Assembly (NCBI GenBank): GCA_031284665.1
Contig: JAITXR010000139.1
Location: 1 to 9,795, forward strand
Reading direction: 5' to 3'
Length of the DNA stretch: 9,795 bases
DNA from: Paludibacter sp.
GTDB taxonomy: Bacteria; Bacteroidota; Bacteroidia; Bacteroidales; Paludibacteraceae
Part shown: in pieces, positions 1 through 6,550 of the stretch
How the letters are laid out: every line of letters starts with the position of its first letter
Position numbering within the stretch: position 1 is the stretch's first letter
Position numbers and translations under genes: made by a program
Notes under the pieces: model-generated
The model's input: only the letters and a program-made list of their open reading frames with translations
Told to the model about the DNA's origin: nothing
Databases searched by the model: none

Positions 1-291
1 CCTAATCCTATATTAATGAAAAACATTGATATAGATAGGCATTCAGAAATTGAGATTCTGTATATCGCAGGCAATGCTACAAGTCAAAATTTTACACAAA
101 TCAGAAAAGTTAATAAAGATACGCATCAAAAATATCTTATTGCCAATATTGAAAGGTATAATTATTTGGATTCTTGCAATTTGAATGATACTTTATTAAC
201 ATTAGTCTTGTGCGATACAAGCGTTTATCATTTGAAAGTAAAAGATACGATAACTGTAAATATAAACAACATTCAATATCAACTCAAATAA
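1..291 (+). CDS. C-terminal part of an unrecognised protein (5' end may lie outside the window)
   Basis: I do not recognise this protein. The frame is open from base 1, and the first in-frame ATG is at 16, giving 91 residues to the TAA at 289-291. The five codons before that ATG contain no stop and no clear ribosome binding site precedes it, so the ATG may be internal and the visible part only the C-terminus of a longer protein. The visible residues alternate hydrophobic and polar (for example TLLTLVLCD and DTITVNINNIQYQL), which suggests beta-strands. No signal peptide or membrane segment is seen. Base composition is clearly more AT-rich than in the pectin genes downstream. A palindrome 46 bases after the stop could end its transcript. 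Its function is unknown, and a chance frame cannot be fully excluded. Confidence 0.5.
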   Translation, partial: PNPILMKNIDIDRHSEIEILYIAGNATSQNFTQIRKVNKDTHQKYLIANIERYNYLDSCNLNDTLLTLVLCDTSVYHLKVKDTITVNINNIQYQLK

Positions 292-336
292 AACCCCACA
301 TTTCCCATAAATGCGCAGCAAATTGTTTGGCACTAG

Positions 337-365
337 CTCTGTTAGGGTTTCAAACCCTAACAGAG
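337..365. repeat. Perfect palindrome, possible terminator (element 1)
   Basis: The left arm CTCTGTTAGGGTTT (337-350) and right arm AAACCCTAACAGAG (352-365) are exact reverse complements around a single C. As RNA this could form a stem of 11 or more pairs with a small loop. It lies 46 bases after the stop of the upstream reading frame, so it could act as a terminator, but no clean U-tract follows at once; T-rich sequence appears only near 391-403. A related palindrome lies at 8087-8122, so it also looks like a member of a dispersed family. Confidence 0.75.
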
Positions 366-520
366 TTCTGATTAGCGCATTAGCGGCATCTTGTTTTTTC
401 TTTCGTAATTGGCTACGCCGAACGTTGTTTCGTAAAATTTAATTATCATATAAGTAATGAGAATAAAATGTTATGTTACATCTTTTATAAATAACTGAAA
501 AATTGAATGTTGCGCCATTT

Positions 521-548
521 TACATTTTGCATTATACATTTTACATTA
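521..548 (+). repeat. 14-base tandem duplication
   Basis: TACATTTTGCATTA (521-534) is followed directly by TACATTTTACATTA (535-548), with one mismatch. It is AT-rich and simple in sequence, and sits about 80 bases before the acetylesterase start. No function is evident. Confidence 0.7.
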
Positions 549-578
549 CTTATGTATTCATTGTTTCCAATTTTTTAT

Positions 579-586
579 TATTTTTG
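579..586 (+). promoter_or_regulatory. Candidate Bacteroidota -7 promoter box
   Basis: TATTTTTG fits the Bacteroidota sigma-factor -7 consensus TAnnTTTG and would place a transcription start some 30 bases before the acetylesterase ATG at 627. The upstream -33 partner is poor: the nearest TTG (561-563) is spaced only 15 bases away where about 19-20 is usual. A second match, TAGATTTG (614-621), is only five bases before the ATG and would give an almost leaderless transcript. In AT-rich sequence such matches also occur by chance. Confidence 0.3.
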
Positions 587-626
587 CCTATTCAATATTG
601 ATAATTAATTTTTTAGATTTGTAACC

Positions 627-2543
627 ATGAACACAAAAAAACTTTTACTCGTAATTTTATCCTCCTTGTTTGTCTTATCGCTATTAAGTTTGCGAACTGC
701 CGACAAGCAAAAAACCAAAGTAGTATTTATTGGCGATTCGACCGTCCGCAATGGAATGGGCGATGGGCGAAACGGTCAGTGGGGCTGGGCTGACCAGATT
801 GCAAATTATTTTGACACCACGCGCATCGCTCTTTTCAACAACGCGCGAGGCGGGCGCAGCAGTCGCAGTTACATCAGCGAAGGGCTGTGGGAAGAAGTGT
901 TTCAAACGCTCAACGAAGGCGATTTTGTATTAATTCAGTTTGGGCACAACGATGGCAGCGCAATTAACGACACTCTGCGCGCTCGCGGAAGCATAAAAGG
1001 GATAGGCGAGGAGTACGAGGATTTGCAAAATCTTATCACAAAACGCTACGAAACAGCACGTTCGTATGGCTGGTATCTGCGCAAATATATTCGCGAAACA
1101 AAGGCGCGAGGTGCTACGCCAATTATTGTATCGCCAATTCCGCAAAACAAAATTGTTGATGGAAAATTTGTTGGCTCTATGCAGCAATATGCCCGCTGGG
1201 CGGAAGAAGTGGCTACTGCCGAAAATGTTCCGTTTATCGACCTTAACAAATTATCGACCGACGCTTTGAGCAATATTAGCGAGCAATACGGCAAAGCGGT
1301 TGTTGATTCCACATATTATTATCGCGATTGGACTCACACGTCGCTCACAGGCGCAAAACTGAATGCATCGCTTGTGGTCAAAGCAATTAAAGCGTTGGAA
1401 AACTGCGATTTGAAAACTTATCTTTACGACAAAACAGTTAATTTGGCAGCCCTGACATCCGAAGCCATTGTTTACAAAATGCCATTGTCCGAAGGTAATT
1501 ACGATGTGGCTGTAACGCTTGGCAGCAAAAGCAAAGCCTCCGAAACTACCGTCAGAGCCGAGTCGCGCCGCTTGTTTGCCGATAATGTAAAAACTGCAAA
1601 AGGGAAATTCCGCACCGAAACTTTTACCATTAATATTCGCAATTCGCATATCAGTCCGCAAAAAGATGTGCGCCTCAAAGTTCGCGAAAAAGCAAAACTT
1701 AATTGGGACGATTGCATTTCGTTTGAGTTTACAGGTAAAAACGCTGCAATAGAAAGCATTCGGATTACTCCTAACGACGAATGTTTAACGGTTTTTTTGT
1801 GCGGAAATTCAACCGTAGTTGACCAGGACAACGAGCCTTGGGCGGCTTGGGGACAAATGTTGCCGCTCTTTTTCGGCAAAGGAATAGCGATAGCCAACTA
1901 TGCTGAATCGGGCGAAAGTGCATCCTCGTTTATTAACGAAGGCAGATTGGAAAAACTGCTCACACAAGCACACGCAGGCGATTATATGTTCATTGAATTT
2001 GGGCATAACGACCAGAAACAGACCGGCGAAGGCGTGGGTGCTTGGACTACTTTTACCGCAAGTTTGAAAAAATATATAAGCGAAGCACGCAAACGCGGGA
2101 TAAAGCCTGTGCTGCTCACTCCGGTGCAACGCCGTAATTTTGAAAACGGTAAAATTATCAATTCACATCTCGATTATCCGGATGCAATACGCAAACTTGC
2201 TGCCGACGAAAATGTGCCATTGATTGATTTACATAAAGTTACAGCAATTTTATATGAGGCTTTGGGCGAAAAAAATTCTGTCAATGCTTTTGTGCATTAT
2301 CCCGCCAACACATTCCCAAATCAAGCGCAGGCATTGGCTGATAATACGCATTTTAACTCTTACGGTGCTTACGAAATTGCTCGAATTGTGATTGAAGGAA
2401 TTAAACAAAATAAGTTTGATGATATTTTGAAGTATCTCAAATCGAATGTAAAACCTTTCGATCCGTCAAAACCCGATGCCTTAACGTCGTTCAAAATTCC
2501 ACAAAGTCCGTTTGTTGAAATTGAAAAACCGGAAGGAAACTAA
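627..2543 (+). CDS. Exported tandem two-domain SGNH (CE12-like) rhamnogalacturonan acetylesterase
   Basis: This 638-residue protein probably removes acetyl esters from rhamnogalacturonan I outside the cytoplasm. It begins with a lysine-containing start and a hydrophobic stretch (about 6-22), a signal peptide without an obvious lipoprotein cysteine. It holds two SGNH hydrolase domains. Domain 1 (about 31-258) shows GDSTV with Ser38, the oxyanion Gly region NNARGG (71-76), GHND (106-109) and DWTH (Asp234, His237). A beta-rich linker (about 275-382) resembles the accessory domain that precedes CE12 catalytic domains. Domain 2 (about 388-600) shows GNST with Ser395, ESGES (427-431), GHND (459-462) and DNTH (Asp572, His575). 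Both catalytic sets therefore look complete, but the usual GDS of domain 2 reads GNS. Most CE12 enzymes have one catalytic domain, so this is a tandem or fused form. It is the first of four co-directional pectin genes. Family assignment is firm; acetyl-RG-I as the substrate is inferred from similarity and context. Confidence 0.88.
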   Translation: MNTKKLLLVILSSLFVLSLLSLRTADKQKTKVVFIGDSTVRNGMGDGRNGQWGWADQIANYFDTTRIALFNNARGGRSSRSYISEGLWEEVFQTLNEGDFVLIQFGHNDGSAINDTLRARGSIKGIGEEYEDLQNLITKRYETARSYGWYLRKYIRETKARGATPIIVSPIPQNKIVDGKFVGSMQQYARWAEEVATAENVPFIDLNKLSTDALSNISEQYGKAVVDSTYYYRDWTHTSLTGAKLNASLVVKAIKALENCDLKTYLYDKTVNLAALTSEAIVYKMPLSEGNYDVAVTLGSKSKASETTVRAESRRLFADNVKTAKGKFRTETFTINIRNSHISPQKDVRLKVREKAKLNWDDCISFEFTGKNAAIESIRITPNDECLTVFLCGNSTVVDQDNEPWAAWGQMLPLFFGKGIAIANYAESGESASSFINEGRLEKLLTQAHAGDYMFIEFGHNDQKQTGEGVGAWTTFTASLKKYISEARKRGIKPVLLTPVQRRNFENGKIINSHLDYPDAIRKLAADENVPLIDLHKVTAILYEALGEKNSVNAFVHYPANTFPNQAQALADNTHFNSYGAYEIARIVIEGIKQNKFDDILKYLKSNVKPFDPSKPDALTSFKIPQSPFVEIEKPEGN

Positions 2544-2660
2544 CAACAGTGATTAACGATTAGTGATAAGTGATTAATGTGCCAATTAACAATGTGCCAA
2601 TGTCCAATTAAGAAATGGTACACGGTGCAAGGTGCAAGAAATGGGACACACAGTCGCAGC

Positions 2661-2695
2661 CCGTCATTGCGAGGGTATTTCCTGAAGCAATCCAG
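2661..2695 (+). repeat. GTCATTGCGAG...GAAGCAATCCAG dispersed element, copy 1
   Basis: The copy reads CCGTCATTGCGAGG, then a nine-base middle, then GAAGCAATCCAG, 35 bases in all. It shares the preceding CGCAGC (2655-2660) and the following A-run with copy 3 at 8153-8187. I recognise this motif as a dispersed intergenic repeat found in many bacteria. Its translation gives the familiar spurious peptide containing ARHEAIQ. It faces copy 2 in inverted orientation. Confidence 0.85.
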
Positions 2696-2754
2696 AAAAA
2701 AAACAGAACAAAACAAAACGCTTGATTTGTAAACTTGACACTTGATACTCTTCT

Positions 2755-2783
2755 CTGGATTGCTTCGTGCCTCGCAATGACGG
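2755..2783 (-). repeat. GTCATTGCGAG...GAAGCAATCCAG dispersed element, copy 2 (inverted)
   Basis: On the minus strand this reads CCGTCATTGCGAGG, CAC, GAAGCAATCCAG, 29 bases in all. It is six bases shorter than copies 1 and 3 because the middle is CAC. It is inverted relative to copy 1 across a 59-base spacer (2696-2754), so both outer 14-base and both inner 12-base blocks can pair to form one imperfect hairpin. Confidence 0.85.
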
Positions 2784-2820
2784 ATAAGAGACTTGTCATA
2801 ATTAACATAACACTCTATTT

Positions 2821-2852
2821 ACTATAAACTATTTACTACTAACTATAAACTA
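2821..2852 (+). repeat. Short direct repeat ahead of the lyase gene
   Basis: ACTATAAACTA occurs at 2821-2831 and again at 2842-2852, 21 bases apart, embedded in CTATTTACT-type simple sequence just upstream of the ATG at 2863. It could be slippage-generated spacer. A binding-site role is possible but has no other support. Confidence 0.55.
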
Positions 2853-2862
2853 CTCAAATCTC

Positions 2863-4194
2863 ATGAAACACACCACCATTCTTACTTTATTATTTATCAT
2901 CAGCATTTTCTCGCTTTCGGCGAGCAATGTTGGCAAACGTTATCCATCAGAAAAATTCTCGTTCGCCGACCGCATTACCGGGCGAACAATTACCGTACTT
3001 ACCGCATCGGAATTTAGCGACGCCAAACCCTATCAAACTCACGAAACTTGGACTTCCGATGGCAATTGGATAATTTTCCGTTCAAATCGTGGAGGCAATG
3101 GCAGCCAAATTTATGTTGTAAACGAAATTACAGGCGACATTGTGCAACTTACCGACGATAAAACAGTTAATTCAGGAAGTATAAATCTTTCGCGTAAAGA
3201 AATGAAACTCTTCTATTTACGTGGTGGGCGAACACGTGCCGAAAGCGATGAAAATTCAAAACCTGTTCAAATTGTGGAACTTAATATCGGTGATTTATTG
3301 CGAGATGCGATGAACGCAGAGTTGAAAGCCGACAATTCGTACGAGCGCATTGTCAGCACACTTCCACAAGATATGCGGGCGGGCGCAATGGCTCTCGATG
3401 CCGACGAAAGCAAACTGTATATTGGGATTTCGTTTCCGCAGCCGCAAGTTACTCGGCAAACAAATGCCGCAGCCGAAACCAACAGCCGAACAAGTATTGA
3501 CAACAAAAACACCGACCCAAGCGAAAGTCGCGACGATGCTCGCAAACGTTTTGAACTTGCAGGGAAAGGCAAAAGCGGCATTCGTTCTATTGACATTGCA
3601 ACCGGAAAAATCGCAAAAGTAATCGACATCGACATCCGTCTCGGACATTTGCAGTGTAATCCTTGGACAGCGGGCGAAATAATTTATTGCCACGAAACCA
3701 CCGGCGATGCCGTTCAACGAATATGGTCGGTACGCGCCGATGGCAGCAACAATCGCCCAATCTATAACGAAACACCCGATGAATGGATAACTCACGAAAC
3801 AGTTTGCGGAAAAGACGAAGTTATGTTCCTAATTATGGGGCATTTACCATACTTGCGCGAAAAGCCGACAGGCATTGCCGTACTAAATTTGCGAAACGGG
3901 CAAATGAAACTTCTTGGGCAAATAGACGAAAATATGAACAACGGACAAATGGGCGGTTTTTGGCATTGCAACGGCTCACCCGACGGGCTGTGGGCTGTGG
4001 GCGACACTTTCAAAGGCAGTATTTATAGCATAAATCGGATTACAGGCGAGCGAAAAATGCTGACCACCGGACATGTTATGAAACCCGACCACACACATCC
4101 TATTTTCAGTGCCGACAGCAAACGAATACTTATTCAATCAGGGATGCTTTCGGGTGGTAAAGCGTTAAATCTTATGACAATACAAGTAGAATAA
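2863..4194 (+). CDS. ogl: Exported oligogalacturonate lyase (PL22 family beta-propeller)
   Basis: Oligogalacturonate lyase cleaves short, often unsaturated, galacturonides to 4-deoxy-5-keto-uronate products by metal-assisted beta-elimination. The 443-residue protein has a signal peptide (hydrophobic about 4-19, likely cleaved near LSA-SN, 18-22). The rest looks like a seven-bladed WD40/TolB-like propeller with repeated strand motifs such as SDGNWIIFRSNR (65-76). Family-like motifs are GHLQCNPW (261-268), EWITHE (307-312), FWHCNGSPDG (366-375) and DHTHPIFSAD (409-418). His311, His368, His410 and His412 are candidates for metal or substrate binding; the HxH pair near the C-terminus resembles the known PL22 metal site. 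A polar stretch at about 196-235, rich in Asn, Thr, Ser and Asp, looks like a long inter-blade loop. Classical enterobacterial Ogl is cytoplasmic, whereas this copy appears to be exported. It lies between other pectin enzymes, which supports the call. Confidence 0.87.
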   Translation: MKHTTILTLLFIISIFSLSASNVGKRYPSEKFSFADRITGRTITVLTASEFSDAKPYQTHETWTSDGNWIIFRSNRGGNGSQIYVVNEITGDIVQLTDDKTVNSGSINLSRKEMKLFYLRGGRTRAESDENSKPVQIVELNIGDLLRDAMNAELKADNSYERIVSTLPQDMRAGAMALDADESKLYIGISFPQPQVTRQTNAAAETNSRTSIDNKNTDPSESRDDARKRFELAGKGKSGIRSIDIATGKIAKVIDIDIRLGHLQCNPWTAGEIIYCHETTGDAVQRIWSVRADGSNNRPIYNETPDEWITHETVCGKDEVMFLIMGHLPYLREKPTGIAVLNLRNGQMKLLGQIDENMNNGQMGGFWHCNGSPDGLWAVGDTFKGSIYSINRITGERKMLTTGHVMKPDHTHPIFSADSKRILIQSGMLSGGKALNLMTIQVE

Positions 4195-4225
4195 CTAATA
4201 AATTATAATCAAAATTTCAATAAAT

Positions 4226-4405
4226 TGTCCCGTTAGGGACAAAATGTTGGTAAAAAACGGCTACCCATTACACCTAAGTCCCATAGGGACGTAATATGAA
4301 AAATAAATCATAATATTGCGTACCCCGACATATCGGGGCAGGCTCTACGGCACGCTAAACATAATAACAATATTTTTTCTACCAATATAAAGTGCCTAAC
4401 GGCAC
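4226..4405. repeat. Composite of four small hairpins with inverted, homologous outer units
   Basis: Four short hairpins lie in the spacer before the galactosidase: TTGTCCC-GTTA-GGGACAA (4225-4242), GTCCC-ATA-GGGAC (4278-4290), CCCCGA-CATA-TCGGGG (4323-4338) and GTGCC-TAAC-GGCAC (4392-4405). The outer two are copies of one unit in opposite orientation. Each hairpin is followed, after exactly six bases, by TTGGTA and an A-run (4247-4257 on plus; 4385-4373 on minus). The third stem pair is C-G in one unit and G-C in the other, so pairing is kept while the sequence changes. This resembles REP/BIME-type elements. It could affect transcript stability or termination between the lyase and galactosidase genes. 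Confidence 0.8.
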
Positions 4406-4448
4406 AAAAAATCAATAAATTTTCAACCCTTAATTCTCATAATAAATA

Positions 4449-6527
4449 ATGAAAAAGACTTTTTTAACTCTAATTGCAATTCTTTTTGCAATCTGTATTT
4501 TTGGTCAAAATAAAAATCCACAGCGTTTTTTTAATGCTAATGATTTGATTATTGGCGGAGTATATTATTATCCCGAACATTGGGACGAAAGCCAATGGGA
4601 ACGCGATTTGAAAAACATCAGCGACCTTGGTTTTGAATTTGTGCATTACGCCGAATTTGCGTGGGCAATGCTCGAGCCGCAAGAAGGAATTTACGATTTT
4701 GCGTGGTTGGATAAAGCCGTGAGTTTGGCTGCGAAATACAAACTGAAAGTAGTGCTTTGTACTTCGACCGCCACGCCGCCTGTATGGCTTGTTCGCAAAC
4801 ATCCCGATGTGCTTATAACGCGCGAAAACGGTACAAAATACGACCACGGAGCAAGACAGCACGCCTCGTTTTCGAATAATTTTTACAGAGAATATTCGTT
4901 AACAATGATTGCAAAATTGGCAGAGCATTATGCTGATAATAAGGCAGTTATTGGTTGGCAATTGGATAACGAGCCACGCCCGCAAGAAGATTTTAGCCCT
5001 GATGCAACGGAACATTTTCGCCGTTTTGTACAAAATAAGTACAAAACTATCGCCGAACTGAACAAAGCGTGGGGAACTGCGTTTTGGAGTCAGACTTATT
5101 CCGATTTTTCGCAAATCAATTTGCCAAAAACGATACAATTTATCAACGCACATCAAACACTCGATTATTTACGTTTTACAACCGAAGAAATGTCGAGTTT
5201 CCTGAACGAACAAGCACAGACAATTCGCCGTTACGTGTCAAAAAATCAATGGGTTACAACAAATTTAATTCCCGATTATGCCAATGGTCATCTGCGCAAA
5301 ATTGACGAACTCGATTTTCATTCATACACCCGTTATATGGTTTTTGGCGACAAAAATGGCGTAGGGCGCAAAGGTTATCGCTTAGGTCCGGTGGAGCGCA
5401 TTGCCAAGGCAAACGATTTTTTCCGCACAATCGATGGCGTTTATGGAGTGATGGAACTTCAGCCCGGTCAGGTAAATTGGGGGCAGATTAACTCACAGCC
5501 ACTGCCGGGCGCAGTGCGCTTGTGGCTTTGGCACGTTTTTGCCGGAGGAGCCGATTTTGTCTGCACTTATCGTTATCGTCAGCCGCTTTATGGCACGGAA
5601 CTTTACCATTACGGCATAGTGGGAGCCGACGGCGTTACGCCAACGCGCGGTGGGCTTGAATATCAGCAGTTTATGCAGGAAATTAAAACTCTAAGAACTG
5701 AATTTAAAGCAGCTGCAAAAAATCCTCAACATTACGAAAACCGCCGTACAGCCATACTTTTTAATCACGAAAACGATTGGGAAATAGGCAGAAACAAGCA
5801 AACAGTACTTTGGAAAAACGAAGCACATATCGACAAATATTATAATGCACTAAAAAATTTCGGAGCGCCGGTTGATTTTATTGACGAAGGCGACGATTTT
5901 TCAAAATATAACGTAATAATTGCTCCGGCTTACGAATTGATTGACAACGAATTAGTTGAGCGTTGGAAAAATTATGCCGAAAATGGAGGAAATCTTGTGT
6001 TGACTTGCCGCACAGGGCACAAAACCCGCAACGGACAACTGTTTGAAGCCCCTTTTGCTGCGCCGATTTACCCGTTAATAGGAGCAAAAATTGATTTTTA
6101 CGATTTGCTGCAGCCCTCAACGCCCGATAACGTGATTTTTGATGGAAAAAATTACGAATGGACTTCGTGGGGCGAAATACTTCTACCCGAGCCAAACACA
6201 CAGACTTGGGCAACATATCAAGGCGACTTTTACGCGGGCAGTTCGGCGGTTATTTCGCGGCGATTGGGCAAAGGCACAGTTACATACCTTGGCGTAGATA
6301 CACAAGACGGAGCAATGGAAAAAGCAGTTTTACAACGCCTGTATAAACAACTAAAAATCAATGTTTTGGATTTGCCCGAAGGATTGCATATCGAATATCG
6401 CAACGGTTTTGGAATTGCGGTAAACTATGCCGACAAAACTTACACATTACCAATAAACGCCACAAAATTCATTCTCGGCAGCCAAGAAATCGGTACTGCC
6501 GGAGTAAGTGTATGGGTGGAAAAATAA
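4449..6527 (+). CDS. Exported GH42 beta-galactosidase
   Basis: The 692-residue enzyme is expected to release beta-linked galactose, here probably from galactan or arabinogalactan side chains of pectin. The signal peptide is 1-19 (KKTF then a hydrophobic stretch, ending IFG-Q). The TIM-barrel domain (about 34-400) starts with GVYYYPEHWDESQWERDL (37-54), typical of GH42. The acid/base is Glu175 in GWQLDNEP (169-176) and the nucleophile is Glu336 in VMELQPGQVNWG (334-345). The following RLWLWHVFAGGADF (357-370) is also family-typical. Residues about 430-640 form the Rossmann-like second domain involved in trimer formation, and 645-690 the small C-terminal beta domain. Length matches the family. 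The stop is 23 bases before the methylesterase start, so the two genes are very likely co-transcribed. Many GH42 enzymes are cytoplasmic; the export signal and the neighbours suggest periplasmic or surface action on pectin fragments. The precise linkage preference is not visible. Confidence 0.92.
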   Translation: MKKTFLTLIAILFAICIFGQNKNPQRFFNANDLIIGGVYYYPEHWDESQWERDLKNISDLGFEFVHYAEFAWAMLEPQEGIYDFAWLDKAVSLAAKYKLKVVLCTSTATPPVWLVRKHPDVLITRENGTKYDHGARQHASFSNNFYREYSLTMIAKLAEHYADNKAVIGWQLDNEPRPQEDFSPDATEHFRRFVQNKYKTIAELNKAWGTAFWSQTYSDFSQINLPKTIQFINAHQTLDYLRFTTEEMSSFLNEQAQTIRRYVSKNQWVTTNLIPDYANGHLRKIDELDFHSYTRYMVFGDKNGVGRKGYRLGPVERIAKANDFFRTIDGVYGVMELQPGQVNWGQINSQPLPGAVRLWLWHVFAGGADFVCTYRYRQPLYGTELYHYGIVGADGVTPTRGGLEYQQFMQEIKTLRTEFKAAAKNPQHYENRRTAILFNHENDWEIGRNKQTVLWKNEAHIDKYYNALKNFGAPVDFIDEGDDFSKYNVIIAPAYELIDNELVERWKNYAENGGNLVLTCRTGHKTRNGQLFEAPFAAPIYPLIGAKIDFYDLLQPSTPDNVIFDGKNYEWTSWGEILLPEPNTQTWATYQGDFYAGSSAVISRRLGKGTVTYLGVDTQDGAMEKAVLQRLYKQLKINVLDLPEGLHIEYRNGFGIAVNYADKTYTLPINATKFILGSQEIGTAGVSVWVEK

Positions 6528-6550
6528 CTTTTGTAACTTCTAATTTTAAT

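Larger units (their letters stand above)
292..626. other. Intergenic region with palindrome and short repeats
   Basis: This 335-base spacer has no convincing gene. It contains a perfect palindrome (337-365), an 8-base tandem near-duplication ATTAGCGC/ATTAGCGG (371-386), two TTTCGTAA copies (401-408 and 428-435), a 14-base tandem duplication (521-548) and an AT-rich stretch leading into the next gene. The part from about 300 to 440 is richer in G and C than the rest and may be a remnant of a dispersed element. That last point is inference. Confidence 0.7.
2544..2862. other. Repeat-rich intergenic region
   Basis: This 319-base spacer between the acetylesterase and the lyase holds no supported gene. 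It starts with simple reiterated words (GTGATTAA variants and two ATGTGCCAAT copies, about 2550-2610), contains an inverted pair of the GTCATTGCGAG element (2661-2695 and 2755-2783), and ends with an 11-base direct repeat next to the lyase start. The inverted pair could form a long imperfect hairpin that slows or ends transcription between the two genes. No TAnnTTTG box is evident near the lyase start. Confidence 0.7.

Noticed and set aside
614..621. TAGATTTG as the main promoter -7 box of the acetylesterase
   Set aside because: It is only five bases from the start codon and has no suitably spaced -33 element; TATTTTTG at 579-586 gives a more normal leader, though that too is weak.
1251..1897. 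Overlapping minus-strand reading frames of 136 and 132 codons inside the acetylesterase gene
   Set aside because: Both are antisense to the catalytic and linker regions of a clear SGNH protein and overlap each other; they look like shadows.
2608..2808. 66-codon minus-strand reading frame containing ARHEAIQ and WIASGNTLAMT
   Set aside because: It is the well-known false translation of the inverted GTCATTGCGAG...GAAGCAATCCAG repeats at 2661-2695 and 2755-2783, not a gene.
3295..3795. 166-codon minus-strand reading frame inside the lyase gene
   Set aside because: It lies fully antisense to a well-supported PL22 gene, resembles no family I know, and is cysteine- and isoleucine-rich in the manner of shadow frames.
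4323..4338. CCCCGA-CATA-TCGGGG hairpin as a stand-alone terminator of the lyase gene
   Set aside because: It has no following T-run and sits inside a larger repeat composite with other hairpins, so a simple intrinsic terminator is not supported.
6512..6550. Earlier in-frame ATG at 6512 for the methylesterase
   Set aside because: It overlaps the end of the galactosidase gene and puts 13 polar residues ahead of a normal signal peptide; the ATG at 6551 gives a standard export signal.
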